From assembly GCA_902595795.1 (NCBI GenBank), contig CACJRK010000008.1, positions 1-48,703 of the forward strand: DNA of 48,703 nt, written 5' to 3'. Each line of letters starts with the position of its first letter. Positions within the stretch are counted from its first letter, which is position 1. The position numbers and the translations under genes were made by a program. The notes under the pieces were generated by a model. That model was not told where the DNA came from. It saw only the letters and a program-made list of their open reading frames with translations, and made no database searches. This document shows positions 17,089 through 26,320 of this stretch, piece by piece. The stretch comes from an uncultured Pelagibacteraceae bacterium (GTDB taxonomy: Bacteria; Pseudomonadota; Alphaproteobacteria; Pelagibacterales; Pelagibacteraceae).

Positions 17089-17741
17089 TATAGTGCAGTT
17101 TCTTTTTTAATATATTTATCAAGATTTTTAACTAAAGTCTCTTCAGTTTTAGAAAAAAAATGGTTTGCATCTGAAATTGATTGAAATTCTACTTTGATTC
17201 CTTTTTGTGCACTTAACCTTTTATTTAGTTCGGTTATATATTCTAAGGGAACCAACTCATCCTTTTTGCCATAAATCATTAAACCTGAAGTTGGACACGG
17301 TGATAGAAAAGAAAAATCATAAACATTTGGTTGAGGTGATATTGCTATAAATCTATTTATCTCTGGTCTTCTCATTAACAATTGCATAGCAATTAATGAT
17401 CCAAAAGAAAATCCAGATACCCAACATTGTGAATTATCAAAATTTTCTCTTTCTAACCAATCTAATGCTGCTGCTGCATCAGCAAGCTCACCTTGACCAT
17501 TATCAAATTCTCCATCGCTTTTACCAACTCCCCTAAAATTAACTCTGCATACTGAAAAATCATTATCCATAAAAGTATGAAAAGTATCTACTACTACTTT
17601 ATTATTCATAGTTCCTCCATATTGAGGATGTGGTTGCAATACTAAAGCAATTGGAGATGTATTTTTTTTACTTTTATAATATTTAGCCTCTAGTCTTCCC
17701 GCAGGACCAGGTATAAATATTTCTAAAATCTTATTATCCAT
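17085..17741 (-). CDS. alpha/beta hydrolase of the dienelactone hydrolase type
   Basis: The protein has 218 residues, cytoplasmic, with no signal peptide. It starts IFIPGPAGRLEAKYY, then LVLQPHPQYGGTMNNKVV, VNFRGVGKSDGEFDNGQGE, the nucleophile elbow GFSFGS (catalytic Ser), an aspartate in YGKKDELVP and a histidine in DANHFFS near the C-terminus. This is a complete catalytic triad. Close relatives are conserved next to Fe-S or cell-wall genes in alphaproteobacteria but have no assigned substrate. It is divergent from iscR, with 138 bases between the starts. Confidence 0.85.
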   Translation of the reverse strand: MDNKILEIFIPGPAGRLEAKYYKSKKNTSPIALVLQPHPQYGGTMNNKVVVDTFHTFMDNDFSVCRVNFRGVGKSDGEFDNGQGELADAAAALDWLERENFDNSQCWVSGFSFGSLIAMQLLMRRPEINRFIAISPQPNVYDFSFLSPCPTSGLMIYGKKDELVPLEYITELNKRLSAQKGIKVEFQSISDANHFFSKTEETLVKNLDKYIKKETALY

Positions 17742-17826
17742 AAAGCGATATTGATTATTATTCTCAAAAAAAATGTACGTTTATCACAAGTCAGCGACAA
17801 TATGTGAGTTTTTTTTTAAACTCTAA

Positions 17827-17856
17827 ACTTGACCATTTTGGTCAGGTATGTATAAA
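17827..17856 (+). promoter_or_regulatory. iscR-suf promoter with IscR-like operator
   Basis: TTGACC (17829-17834) and TATAAA (17851-17856), 16 bases apart, form a good promoter. It is overlapped by ACTTGACCATTTTGGTCAG plus GTAT (17827-17849), which resembles the type 1 IscR site of enterobacteria (TTGACTAnTTTnnTCAGGTAT). This implies autorepression by [2Fe-2S]-loaded IscR. AGGG at 17870-17873 serves as ribosome-binding site. Confidence 0.72.
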
Positions 17857-17879
17857 AACCCACAATTTTAGGGTAAAAT

Positions 17880-18305
17880 ATGAAACTTACATCAAAAGGC
17901 AGATATGCTGTAATGGCATTAGTGGATTTAGCTAGGTTTGACAATATCAATCCAGTATCACTAAGAGATATATCGTTAAGACAAGGTATATCTTTAGATT
18001 ACTTAGAACAAATTTTTTCTAAATTAAAAAAAAACGAAATTGTTAAAAGTATTAGAGGAACTCAAGGAGGATATGTTCTTAATAAAAACCCTAACGATAT
18101 TAAATTAACAAATATCTTTCATGCAGTAGATGAAAAAGTAAAAACTGTTCAATGCAAAAAAGAATCTAAAAAAGGATGCAACGGTAAAGCCACAAAGTGT
18201 ATTACTCATAATCTATGGGATGAATTAGAGATACACATAAATACATTCTTTGAAAATAAAAGCTTAAAAGATTTATTAAATAACAACAAAGATACAAGAG
18301 TTTAG
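17880..18305 (+). CDS. iscR: Rrf2-family Fe-S regulator, IscR-like
   Basis: This regulator has 141 residues. A winged helix starts [18 protein letters not shown], with the recognition region [31 protein letters not shown]. Three cysteines and a histidine, Cys92, Cys100, Cys107 and His110 (in TKCITHNLW), correspond to the [2Fe-2S] ligands of IscR, with slightly wider spacing (C-x7-C-x6-C-x2-H instead of x5, x5, x2). It is the first gene of the suf operon, and its own promoter carries an IscR-like site, so it should sense Fe-S status and control Fe-S assembly. sufB begins 2 bases after its stop codon. Confidence 0.92.
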   Translation: MKLTSKGRYAVMALVDLARFDNINPVSLRDISLRQGISLDYLEQIFSKLKKNEIVKSIRGTQGGYVLNKNPNDIKLTNIFHAVDEKVKTVQCKKESKKGCNGKATKCITHNLWDELEIHINTFFENKSLKDLLNNNKDTRV

Positions 18306-18306
18306 A

Positions 18307-19749
18307 ATGGATAACAGACAAAAAGAAATAAATAATTTAAAAGACTATAAATATGGTTTTTCAACAGATATAGAAAATATTCAAGCCCCAAAAGGTTTGA
18401 ATGAAGATGTTATTAAATTTATTTCTAATATTAAAAAAGAACCTGCATGGATGCTTGAATTCAGATTAAAAGCTTTTGAAAGATTTAAAGTATTAAAAGA
18501 ACCAGATTGGCAGAAACCTAAATTTCCAAAAATAGACTATCAAGATTTATATTATTACTCTGCTCCCAAAAGTATGAAAGATAAGCCAAAGAGCTTAGAT
18601 GAATTGGATCCTAAACTTTTAGAAACTTATAAAAAACTTGGAATTCCTTTGCAAGAGCAAGCGAGATTAAATGGAATAGCTGTTGATGCTGTTTTTGATT
18701 CAGTTTCTGTAGCTACTACTTTTAAAGATGAATTAACGAAACAAGGAATTATATTTTGCCCAATATCAGAAGCAATTCAAAATCATCCCAAATTGGTTAA
18801 AAAATATTTGGGATCTGTAATTCCAACAAGTGATCATTTTTTTGCAACATTGAATTCAGCAGTTTTCACTGATGGATCTTTTGTTTACATACCAGAAGGT
18901 GTTAGATGTCCAATGGAATTATCAACATATTTTAGAATTAATGCGTCAAATACAGGTCAATTTGAAAGAACCTTAATTATAGCTGATAAAGGTAGTTACG
19001 TTAGTTATCTAGAAGGATGTACGGCTCCAATGAGAGACGAAAATCAATTACATGCTGCAAATGTGGAATTAGTAGCATTAGATGATGCAGAAATAAAATA
19101 TTCAACTGTTCAAAATTGGTATCCAGGGGACAAAGATGGAAAAGGTGGAATTTATAATTTTGTTACAAAAAGAGGATTATGCAAAGGAAAAAATTCAAAA
19201 ATTTCATGGACACAAGTTGAAACAGGTTCGGCAATAACCTGGAAGTATCCTAGTTGTATTCTTAAAGGAGATAATTCTGTTGGTGAGTTCTATTCAATAG
19301 CTATTACTAACAATTATCAAAAAGCTGACACAGGTACTAAAATGATCCATCTTGGTAAAAATACTAAAAGTAAAATAATTTCTAAAGGAATATCAGCTGG
19401 TAATTCAGATATGACTTATAGAGGTTTAGTTGATATTTCATCAAAAGCCAAAAATTCAACTAATTATACTCAGTGTGACTCTTTATTAATGGGCAACAAA
19501 TGTGGAGCTCACACTATTCCTTATATAAAAAATAAAAATTCGGAGTCCAATATTGCCCATGAGGCAACTACATCTAAGATTAGTGAAGAGCAGCTACACT
19601 ATTGTCAACAAAGAGGATTAAATCCAGAGGAAGCTGTTGGCCTGATTGTTAACGGTTTTTGTAAGGAAGTATTGCAACAATTGCCTATGGAATTTGCTGT
19701 AGAAGCTCAAAAACTTGTAGGTATCAGTCTTGAAGGAAGTGTAGGTTAA
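18307..19749 (+). CDS. sufB: Fe-S cluster assembly scaffold SufB
   Basis: With 480 residues this is a standard SufB. Typical stretches include [98 protein letters not shown], and the C-terminal [22 protein letters not shown]. It forms the SufBC2D complex, where Fe-S clusters are built from sulfur brought by SufS/SufU. The ATG is close behind iscR, and its stop overlaps the sufC start (TAATG). Confidence 0.98.
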   Translation: MDNRQKEINNLKDYKYGFSTDIENIQAPKGLNEDVIKFISNIKKEPAWMLEFRLKAFERFKVLKEPDWQKPKFPKIDYQDLYYYSAPKSMKDKPKSLDELDPKLLETYKKLGIPLQEQARLNGIAVDAVFDSVSVATTFKDELTKQGIIFCPISEAIQNHPKLVKKYLGSVIPTSDHFFATLNSAVFTDGSFVYIPEGVRCPMELSTYFRINASNTGQFERTLIIADKGSYVSYLEGCTAPMRDENQLHAANVELVALDDAEIKYSTVQNWYPGDKDGKGGIYNFVTKRGLCKGKNSKISWTQVETGSAITWKYPSCILKGDNSVGEFYSIAITNNYQKADTGTKMIHLGKNTKSKIISKGISAGNSDMTYRGLVDISSKAKNSTNYTQCDSLLMGNKCGAHTIPYIKNKNSESNIAHEATTSKISEEQLHYCQQRGLNPEEAVGLIVNGFCKEVLQQLPMEFAVEAQKLVGISLEGSVG

Positions 19750-20483
19750 TGCTCAAAATAAACAATTTAAATGCATCAATTGATAACAAGTCTATTTTAA
19801 ATGGATTTTCGTTAGACATAAATCCTGGTGAGGTTCATGCGATTATGGGTCCCAATGGATCTGGCAAAAGTACATTATCAAACATTCTGTCTGGAAAAAA
19901 AGGATATGAAGTATCAGGAGAAGTTCTCTTTGAAGAAAAAGATTTATTTGAACTTGAAACAGAAGAAAGAGCTCATAAAGGTATATTCTTAGCATTTCAA
20001 TATCCTTTAGAAATTCCAGGGGTTAATACTAATATATTTTTAAAAACTTCTTTGAATGCTGTGAGAAAAGCTAGAGGCGAGAAAGAACTTGATGCTATTG
20101 AATTCCTTAAATTGGTAAAAAGAAAATCCAAAGAATTAAAATTTGATGAGGAAAAATTAAATAGACAATTAAATGTTGGTTTTTCTGGAGGAGAAAAAAA
20201 GAAAAATGAAATTTTACAGATGTCGTTGCTAGCTCCAAAACTATCTATCTTAGACGAAACAGACTCAGGTTTAGATATTGACGCTTTAAAAATTGTTGCA
20301 GATGGAGTTAATACATTGAGAGATAAAAACAATTCATTTTTAATTATTACTCACTATCAAAGATTACTTGATTATATAAAACCTGACTTTGTTCACGTTT
20401 TGATGAATGGAAAAATTGTAAAATCTGGTGGTCCAGATTTAGCTTTAGAATTAGAAAAAAAAGGATATGGAAATTTTAATTAA
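19749..20483 (+). CDS. sufC: Fe-S assembly ATPase SufC
   Basis: An ABC-type ATPase of 244 residues without membrane partner. Walker A is GPNGSGKST, the Q-loop FLAFQYPLEIPGV, the signature NVGFSGGEKKKNEILQ, Walker B LSILDETDSGLDID, and the H-loop is in IITHYQRLL. SufC hydrolyses ATP within SufBC2D to open the scaffold for cluster assembly. It overlaps sufB by one base and is followed directly by sufD with no gap. Confidence 0.98.
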   Translation: MLKINNLNASIDNKSILNGFSLDINPGEVHAIMGPNGSGKSTLSNILSGKKGYEVSGEVLFEEKDLFELETEERAHKGIFLAFQYPLEIPGVNTNIFLKTSLNAVRKARGEKELDAIEFLKLVKRKSKELKFDEEKLNRQLNVGFSGGEKKKNEILQMSLLAPKLSILDETDSGLDIDALKIVADGVNTLRDKNNSFLIITHYQRLLDYIKPDFVHVLMNGKIVKSGGPDLALELEKKGYGNFN

Positions 20484-21731
20484 ATGAAAGAACAATTACA
20501 AAAAGATTTTGACAATAGTATAAAAAATTTAAGTTTATCTCAAAAAGATATCGAAATAAAAAAATTTTGTTTGGACAATTTTATAGTCAAAGGTTTTCCA
20601 AACAGAAAAGAAGAAGATTGGAAATTTTCAGATCTTAATCAAATAATAAAAAATAATATTGGAGAACTTAGTTTTTATAATGATCAAGCATCTACTAATA
20701 AAGTCGATACATCTGTATTTGTAGATGGATTAGAGCATAATAAAATAGTTTTTATAAATGGTAGAATTGAAAAAATTGATTTTGAATATGAGAAAAAAAA
20801 TCAAATAGAAATAATTGATCAATCAGAAACTATAAATGAATTTAAAAATAGCAATTCATTATCTGACTTGAATAATGCCTTTACTAATAAATGTTTTAAA
20901 ATATTGGTAAAAAAAGGTTATCAATTAGTAAAACCTCTTATTATCTATCATACAACAAATTCAAAAATTTGGTCTAAAAATATAAATTTGAGACTTAATT
21001 TTGAACTAGATAAAGATAGTTCGTTAAGATTAATTGATTTATTTAATGACACATCTGAAAAAAATTTTTTAAATATATTTTATAACTTTGAATTAAAGGA
21101 AAATGCAGTTTTAAAAAACTATAAAGTAGATAAATTTGATAATAAAAATATTAAATATTCTTTTAACAATATTGATCAAGATAAGAACAGTATTTCTGAA
21201 ACATTTATTTTATCCTCAGGATCAAATTTTTCAAAAAATGAGATAAATTGTAATTTAAATGGAGTTTATGCATCAGCTTTTGTAAATGGTGTTTTTTCAT
21301 TGAATAATGATAAACATCACGAAATCAGATCAATAATAAATCATCTAACTGAAAATACAAAAAGTTATCAACTAATTAAAAGTGTTTTAGATGAAAGTTC
21401 TAAAGCAGTGTATCAAGGAAAAATATTTGTAAATTCAGATGCTCAGAAAACTGATGGATACCAATTGAGCAAAGCAATATTATTAAATAAAGAATCGGAG
21501 TTTAATGCCAAGCCAGAACTAGAAATTTATGCAGATGACGTTAAATGTTCGCATGGTTCAGCTTCAGGTAGTTTAAATGATAACTCTATATTTTATTTAA
21601 TGTCTAGAGGTTTAAGTTATCAGCAATCAAGAGAATTATTAATAAATGGTTTCTTACTTGATGTTGTAGAAAAAATTACAGACTCGGAAATAAAAAACTT
21701 AATAAAAAATATGATTGGAATTAAAGAATGA
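20484..21731 (+). CDS. sufD: Fe-S cluster assembly protein SufD
   Basis: At 415 residues it is the SufD member of the SufB/SufD fold. The N-terminal helix has the NRKEEDWKFSDL motif; the beta-helix core is Asn/Lys-rich and less conserved; the C-terminal end is YQGKIFVNSDAQKTDGYQLSKAILL, NAKPELEIYADDVKCSHGSASGSL and YLMSRGLSYQQSRELLINGFL, which are diagnostic. The conserved histidine region (CSHG) is retained. It pairs with SufB in the SufBC2D scaffold and is needed for iron entry. It overlaps the sufS start by four bases. Confidence 0.97.
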   Translation: MKEQLQKDFDNSIKNLSLSQKDIEIKKFCLDNFIVKGFPNRKEEDWKFSDLNQIIKNNIGELSFYNDQASTNKVDTSVFVDGLEHNKIVFINGRIEKIDFEYEKKNQIEIIDQSETINEFKNSNSLSDLNNAFTNKCFKILVKKGYQLVKPLIIYHTTNSKIWSKNINLRLNFELDKDSSLRLIDLFNDTSEKNFLNIFYNFELKENAVLKNYKVDKFDNKNIKYSFNNIDQDKNSISETFILSSGSNFSKNEINCNLNGVYASAFVNGVFSLNNDKHHEIRSIINHLTENTKSYQLIKSVLDESSKAVYQGKIFVNSDAQKTDGYQLSKAILLNKESEFNAKPELEIYADDVKCSHGSASGSLNDNSIFYLMSRGLSYQQSRELLINGFLLDVVEKITDSEIKNLIKNMIGIKE

Positions 21732-22945
21732 ATATTGATCAGATAAAAAAAGAATTTCCAATTTTTGATGAAAAAATTCATAATAACGATTTAGTATATT
21801 TAGATAGTGCAAATTCATCACAAAAACCAAAGATAGTTGTAGATAGGATTAATGAATTTTATACTAAACAATTTTCTAACGTTGGAAGAAGTGTTCATTA
21901 TCTTGCGGTTGCTGCTACTAATTTATACGAAAATACAAGAACTTCTGTTCAAAAATATATTAACGCTAAAGATAAAAATGAAATTGTTTTTACAAAAGGT
22001 GCTACTGAGGCATTAAATTTAGTTGCTAATACATTGGGCCAAAGTTTTTTACAGGAAGGTGACGAAGTATTGATTACAGAACTTGAGCATCATTCAAATT
22101 ATGTGCCATGGCATTTTTTAAGAAAATCAAAAAATATAAAAATTAATTTTGCAGAAATAAACGAAGAAGGTGAGATTACTCTTGAAGAAATTGAAAAAAA
22201 AATAACCCCAAAAACAAAATTAATTTCAATTACTCATTTATCTAATGTAACAGGCGCAATTTTGCCTTTAAAAGAAATAACTCAGCTTGCACACTCAAAA
22301 GGCATAATTGTAGTAGTAGACGGATGTCAAGGAGCGCCACATTTAAAATTAGATATGCAAGATTTAGATTGCGATTTTTATGCTATTTCTTGTCACAAAA
22401 TGTACGGACCTACAGGTTTAGGAGTTTTGTACGGTAAGAAAAAGTGGTTAGAGGAATTGCCTCCATATCAAGGTGGAGGCGGAATGATAAGTGAAGTCAA
22501 AAAAGACAGAATTTCCTATGGTGAATTGCCCAATAAGTACGAGGCAGGGACTATGGCCACAGCTCAAGTAATTGCTTTTAATCAATCAATAAAATTTTTA
22601 GAAAGTATTGGTATCGAAAATGTTATGAAACATGAAGCTGACTTAGTTGAATATGGACAAGAGCTATTACAAAAAAATAATTCAGTCAAACTTATTGGAA
22701 ATCCAAAAAATAAAGGAGGAGTGTTATCATTCACTATAGAAGGAGTTCATCCGCATGATATAGCAACAATATTAGACGAAGATGGGGTTGCAATAAGAGC
22801 AGGACATCATTGCTGTCAAATTTTGCATGACAAATTAAATATTCCTGCAAGTGCAAGAGCATCTGTTGGTATTTATAACACAAAAGAAGATTTAGATCAG
22901 CTGAATGAATCGATAAATAACTGTAAAAAAATATTTAATTTATAA
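21728..22945 (+). CDS. sufS: cysteine desulfurase SufS (SufU-dependent type)
   Basis: A PLP enzyme of 405 residues that takes sulfur from cysteine as a persulfide. PLP-site features are ELEHHSNYVPWH, DGCQGAPHL and SCHKMYGPTGLG with the Schiff-base lysine. The active cysteine is Cys362 in RAGHHC. His343, exactly 19 residues before it (in HPHDIAT), matches His342 of Bacillus subtilis SufS, which accepts the SufU zinc exchange, whereas E. coli SufS has Tyr there. The neighbouring scaffold-like gene is sufU, not sufE, which agrees. The one-base overlap with sufU implies coupling. Confidence 0.97.
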   Translation: MNIDQIKKEFPIFDEKIHNNDLVYLDSANSSQKPKIVVDRINEFYTKQFSNVGRSVHYLAVAATNLYENTRTSVQKYINAKDKNEIVFTKGATEALNLVANTLGQSFLQEGDEVLITELEHHSNYVPWHFLRKSKNIKINFAEINEEGEITLEEIEKKITPKTKLISITHLSNVTGAILPLKEITQLAHSKGIIVVVDGCQGAPHLKLDMQDLDCDFYAISCHKMYGPTGLGVLYGKKKWLEELPPYQGGGGMISEVKKDRISYGELPNKYEAGTMATAQVIAFNQSIKFLESIGIENVMKHEADLVEYGQELLQKNNSVKLIGNPKNKGGVLSFTIEGVHPHDIATILDEDGVAIRAGHHCCQILHDKLNIPASARASVGIYNTKEDLDQLNESINNCKKIFNL

Positions 22946-23409
22946 TGAATTTAAAAGAACTTTATCAAGAAATTATATTAGAACACGGTAAAAACCCTAG
23001 AAATCTTAGAAAGACAGAAGATTTTAATAAAGATGCCAAAGGTAATAACCCTCTTTGTGGTGATAATGTTCATGTTTATTTAAAACTAAATGGTCAAAAA
23101 ATTGTAGAAGATGCATCGTTTGAAGGGAGCGGTTGTGCTATCTCAATGGCTTCAGCTTCTATAATGACTGATTTGATTAAAGGAAAAAATGAGCATGAGG
23201 CTAAAGAAATAGTTGAAGATTTTTTGGGTATGATTAAAGAAAATCCAGAATTAAAATCTAAGTATTTGAGCGAAGATGAAAAAACTAAACTAATGTGTTT
23301 GTCTGGTGTTAAGCAATACCCAATGAGAGTTAAATGCGCAACTTTATCTTGGCACACTATGGTTTCTGCTTTTGATGAAAAAAAAGAAGAGGTAAAAACA
23401 GAAAATTAA
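22945..23409 (+). CDS. sufU: SufU sulfur-relay protein
   Basis: An IscU-fold protein of 154 residues. It has the SufU features rather than IscU ones: start LKELYQEIILEHGKNPRN, the NPLCGD motif (Cys38, Asp40), FEGSGCAIS with Cys64, an insertion of about 20 residues before the last ligand, and MRVKCATL with Cys131. These match the zinc ligands Cys41, Asp43, Cys66 and Cys128 of B. subtilis SufU, which receives persulfide from SufS. No IscU-type conserved His is seen before the last Cys. It lies between sufS and sufT. Confidence 0.93.
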   Translation: MNLKELYQEIILEHGKNPRNLRKTEDFNKDAKGNNPLCGDNVHVYLKLNGQKIVEDASFEGSGCAISMASASIMTDLIKGKNEHEAKEIVEDFLGMIKENPELKSKYLSEDEKTKLMCLSGVKQYPMRVKCATLSWHTMVSAFDEKKEEVKTEN

Positions 23410-23412
23410 ATT

Positions 23413-23712
23413 ATGTCAAAAAAAGAACAGATAATTGAAGAAATTAGAAAAATTTATGACCCAGAGATACCTGTAAATATCTACGAATTAGGATTAATTT
23501 ATGATATTAAGGTTGAGAATGAAAAGTTTGCTAAAATTAAAATGACTTTAACAACACCAAATTGTCCAGTAGCAGAAAGTTTACCTAAAGAAGTGAAAGA
23601 TGGTATAATGCAAGTTGAGGGTATTGAGGATGTTGATCTTGAGTTAGTTTGGGATCCACCTTGGAACAAAGATATGATGTCGGAAGCAGCTAAATTGGAG
23701 TTAAATTTGTAA
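23413..23712 (+). CDS. sufT: SufT / MIP18-family (DUF59) Fe-S maturation protein
   Basis: A small protein of 99 residues with the DUF59 signature: IYDPEIPVNIYELGLIYDI at the start, then LTTPNCPVAESLP with the conserved cysteine, and the end VWDPPWNKDMMSEAAKLEL. Family members work as accessory factors in Fe-S protein maturation, and within suf operons are called SufT. It overlaps sufA by one base and follows sufU after 3 bases, so it belongs to the operon. Confidence 0.93.
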   Translation: MSKKEQIIEEIRKIYDPEIPVNIYELGLIYDIKVENEKFAKIKMTLTTPNCPVAESLPKEVKDGIMQVEGIEDVDLELVWDPPWNKDMMSEAAKLELNL

Positions 23713-24047
23713 TGAACCCAATAATTAGATTAAGTGATAACGCGGCCTCAAGAATAAAAGAGATAATGACTAATGCTGAAAAAGATTCTATTGGTGTTAG
23801 AGTATCAGTAAAATCTGGAGGTTGTGCAGGAATGTCTTATGTAATGGAGTATACAAAAGATTTAAACCCCAACGATGAGGTTATTGAAGACAAGGGTGTG
23901 AAAGTATTCGTTGATTCTGCTGCAATTATGTACCTGATAGGAACTGAAATGGATTATAAAAAAGAGGAATTATCATCATCATTTGTTTTTAATAATCCAA
24001 ATGAAACTGAACGTTGTGGATGTGGAGAGTCCTTTAAAACATCATAA
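23712..24047 (+). CDS. sufA: A-type Fe-S carrier (SufA/IscA family)
   Basis: This carrier has 111 residues. It starts with IRLSDNAASRIKEIM, then has VKSGGCAGMSYVMEY and the C-terminal pair CGCGESF. The three conserved cysteines of A-type carriers are present. Such proteins take clusters from SufBC2D and pass them to target enzymes. It is the last gene of iscR-sufBCDSUTA; I see no clear intrinsic terminator behind it before the small gene at 24114. Confidence 0.95.
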   Translation: MNPIIRLSDNAASRIKEIMTNAEKDSIGVRVSVKSGGCAGMSYVMEYTKDLNPNDEVIEDKGVKVFVDSAAIMYLIGTEMDYKKEELSSSFVFNNPNETERCGCGESFKTS

Positions 24048-24113
24048 GTTGTATTATCCCATTCACTGCATATCTGTATTGCATTTTATGCATATCTACT
24101 GTATAGATTCTTT

Positions 24114-24284
24114 ATGAATAAATTTGAATTTAAAAATCTAGTTAAAAACTTAAAAGACTCTTTAAAGGAAAAAACATTCTTTAAAGAACTACGTAAAGAA
24201 GTAGAAACCGGAGCTAATGGTACACAAGATTACGTAGTTAAAAAAGGTGTTAACAAAGATACAGTTGCAACAACTAGGCAGTAA
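24114..24284 (+). CDS. small hypothetical protein, 56 residues
   Basis: An ATG-started frame of 56 codons lies between sufA and the end of glnA. The protein starts MNKFEFKNLVKNLKDSLKEK, is rich in Lys, Glu and Phe, probably helical for its first half, and ends with VNKDTVATTRQ. It has no cysteines, signal peptide or membrane segment. I do not recognise it. Codon-like composition (fewer runs of A/T than the spacer before it) and the clean fit between neighbours speak for a real gene. Its stop is 9 bases before the glnA stop on the opposite strand. Homology search in other SAR11 genomes would settle it. Confidence 0.6.
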   Translation: MNKFEFKNLVKNLKDSLKEKTFFKELRKEVETGANGTQDYVVKKGVNKDTVATTRQ

Positions 24285-24293
24285 TAAAGTTTA

Positions 24294-25700
24294 TTAACTA
24301 CTGTAATACATCTCAAACTCTACAGGATGAGGTGCATGTTCAAATTTATGTATTTCCTCAAACTTTAGAGCAATGTAAGCATCAATCTGATCATCAGTAA
24401 ATACTCCACCTTGAGTTAAAAACTCTCTGTCTTTGTCTAAACTTTCCATTGCTTCTCTTAAAGAACCACAAACAGTTGGAATAGCTTTCACTTCTTCTGG
24501 CGGTAACTCATACAAGTCTTTGTCAAAAGATTCACCTGGATGAATTTTATTTTTAATTCCATCAAGACCCGCCATCAACATTGCAGCAAAAGTCAAATAT
24601 GGGTTTCCAGCAGCGTCAGGGAATCTGATTTCACATCTTGCACCTTTTTTGCTTAAAGTAATTGGTATTCTGCAAGAAGCAGATCTATTTCTTGCTGAAT
24701 ACGCAAGAAGAACTGGAGCCTCAAAACCTGGAATTAGTCTTTTATAACTATTTGTTGTTGAGTTAGCAAAAGCATTAATTGCTTTAGCGTGTTTTAAAAT
24801 TCCTCCAATATAATGTAAAGCAGTTTCACTTAAACCAGCATAAGCATCTCCTGAAAATACCGGAGTATCACCTTTCCAAATAGATTGGTGTATGTGCATA
24901 CCTGAGCCATTGTCACCAGCAACTGGTTTTGGCATAAATGTTGCAGTTTTTCCGAATGAATGTGTAACCATTTGCACAACATATTTATATAACTGAACGT
25001 TATCTGCTTGATTAACTAAAGTTCCAAAATACATACCAAGTTCATGCTGACTAGGAGCAACTTCATGGTGATGTTTTTCAACTTTAATACCAACTTCTTT
25101 TAAATTTTTTAGATATTCACCACGCATATCTTGTTCACTATCAACAGGTGGCACTGGAAAATAACCTCCTTTAATTTGAGGTCTGTGTCCCATATTTCCA
25201 TTTTCATATTCTTTACCTGAGTTGTAAGGACCTTCTTTACTATCAATTTTAAATCCACACTCATTCATTTCATTTTTAATTCTCACATCATCAAATACAA
25301 AAAATTCAGGTTCAGGTCCAAAAAATGCTTTATCACCAATACCTGAAGCTTTTAAATATTCTTCAGCTTTTTTTGCAACACCTCTTGGATCTCTTTCATA
25401 AGGGTCTTTTTTAATTGCATCTAGAATGTCACAAAACAAAACTACAGTATTATGAGACGTAAAAGGATCCATGAACATTCTTGCTGTATCAGGTTTTAAA
25501 ATCATGTCAGATTCATTAATTGCTTTCCATCCCGCAATAGATGAACCATCAAAAAAGACACCATCATTCAACATATCTTCATCTACTATTGATGCATCCA
25601 TTGTTAAATGTTGTAGTTTTCCTCTCGGATCAGTAAATCTTAAATCTACAAATTCTGCTTCTTTTTCTTTTATAAATTTTAAAACATTTGCTGCACTCAT
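24294..25700 (-). CDS. glnA: glutamine synthetase type I
   Basis: The bacterial GSI subunit, 468 residues, makes glutamine from glutamate and ammonia in the cytoplasm. Motifs are [27 protein letters not shown], the catalytic [23 protein letters not shown], and [10 protein letters not shown]. Tyr397 in [10 protein letters not shown] stands exactly at the adenylylation position of enterobacterial GSI, so control by GlnE is possible. GGAGAC lies 5 bases before the ATG. Ammonia assimilation through GS is the main nitrogen entry in oligotrophic marine bacteria. The 137 bases upstream are A+T-rich and I see no known riboswitch there. Confidence 0.99.
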   Translation of the reverse strand: MSAANVLKFIKEKEAEFVDLRFTDPRGKLQHLTMDASIVDEDMLNDGVFFDGSSIAGWKAINESDMILKPDTARMFMDPFTSHNTVVLFCDILDAIKKDPYERDPRGVAKKAEEYLKASGIGDKAFFGPEPEFFVFDDVRIKNEMNECGFKIDSKEGPYNSGKEYENGNMGHRPQIKGGYFPVPPVDSEQDMRGEYLKNLKEVGIKVEKHHHEVAPSQHELGMYFGTLVNQADNVQLYKYVVQMVTHSFGKTATFMPKPVAGDNGSGMHIHQSIWKGDTPVFSGDAYAGLSETALHYIGGILKHAKAINAFANSTTNSYKRLIPGFEAPVLLAYSARNRSASCRIPITLSKKGARCEIRFPDAAGNPYLTFAAMLMAGLDGIKNKIHPGESFDKDLYELPPEEVKAIPTVCGSLREAMESLDKDREFLTQGGVFTDDQIDAYIALKFEEIHKFEHAPHPVEFEMYYSS

Positions 25701-25837
25701 TTTGTCTCCTATGTAATTTTGTAGGGCCTAATTATCAAAAAAATCCCTAAAAATATTGCTTATTTAATAAATAACACCTATGCAATTTTCACATAAGTAG
25801 TGTAATTAGTCACTAAAATAACTAATTTATTAAACTT

Positions 25838-26320
25838 GTGAATTCAATATTAAATAAAGAGCCAGTTATAAGAGCAGAAAAATCACTAAAACAATTTAAC
25901 TCAGATCTTAAGGTGATTGTTTTAAAGCAAACTGCCAGAACAGCTAATGAGGCAGCTGCAGCTTTAGGTTGCAAAGTAGGAGCAATTGTTAAAAGCTTAC
26001 TTTTTAAAGCAGGAGATAATTTTGTTTTATGTTTAGTTTCTGGAGACAAAAAATGTTCATTAAATAAATTAAAAAAAATTTTAGATGAGAAAGATGTTTC
26101 AATGGCCAGCCCGGATGATGTTAAAAAAATTACTGGATATACAATCGGTGGAGTATCCCCAACAGGACATTTAATAAAAATAAAAATTTTTATTGATGAA
26201 AACTTAAATAGATTTTCATCTATTTTTGCAGCTGCAGGGCATCCTAATGCAGTTTTTGAAATAAATTTTGAAAATTTAATCGCATTAACTTCTGGTGAAA
26301 TAAAAGAGCTAACGGAATGA
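25838..26320 (+). CDS. YbaK/ProX-type aminoacyl-tRNA deacylase
   Basis: A protein of 160 residues that corresponds to the whole stand-alone YbaK/EbsC domain. Seen are TARTANEAAAALGCKVGAIVKSLLF, VLCLVSGDKKCSLNKLKK, IGGVSPTGH and AAAGHPNAVFEI near the C-terminus. Family members clear mischarged tRNAs such as Ala-tRNA(Pro) or Cys-tRNA(Pro); the exact substrate cannot be read from the sequence. The start is GTG at 25838. Its TGA overlaps the ATG of the DMT transporter by four bases. Confidence 0.9.
   Translation: MNSILNKEPVIRAEKSLKQFNSDLKVIVLKQTARTANEAAAALGCKVGAIVKSLLFKAGDNFVLCLVSGDKKCSLNKLKKILDEKDVSMASPDDVKKITGYTIGGVSPTGHLIKIKIFIDENLNRFSSIFAAAGHPNAVFEINFENLIALTSGEIKELTE

Noticed and set aside
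24048-24113. tRNA or structured RNA between sufA and the small gene
   Set aside because: No cloverleaf or strong stem; only direct repeats are visible.
25701-25837. Glutamine riboswitch upstream of glnA
   Set aside because: I could not find the conserved segments of the glnA or downstream-peptide motifs; only A+T-rich DNA and a short TTAGT-C-ACTAA palindrome at 25806-25816 are seen.
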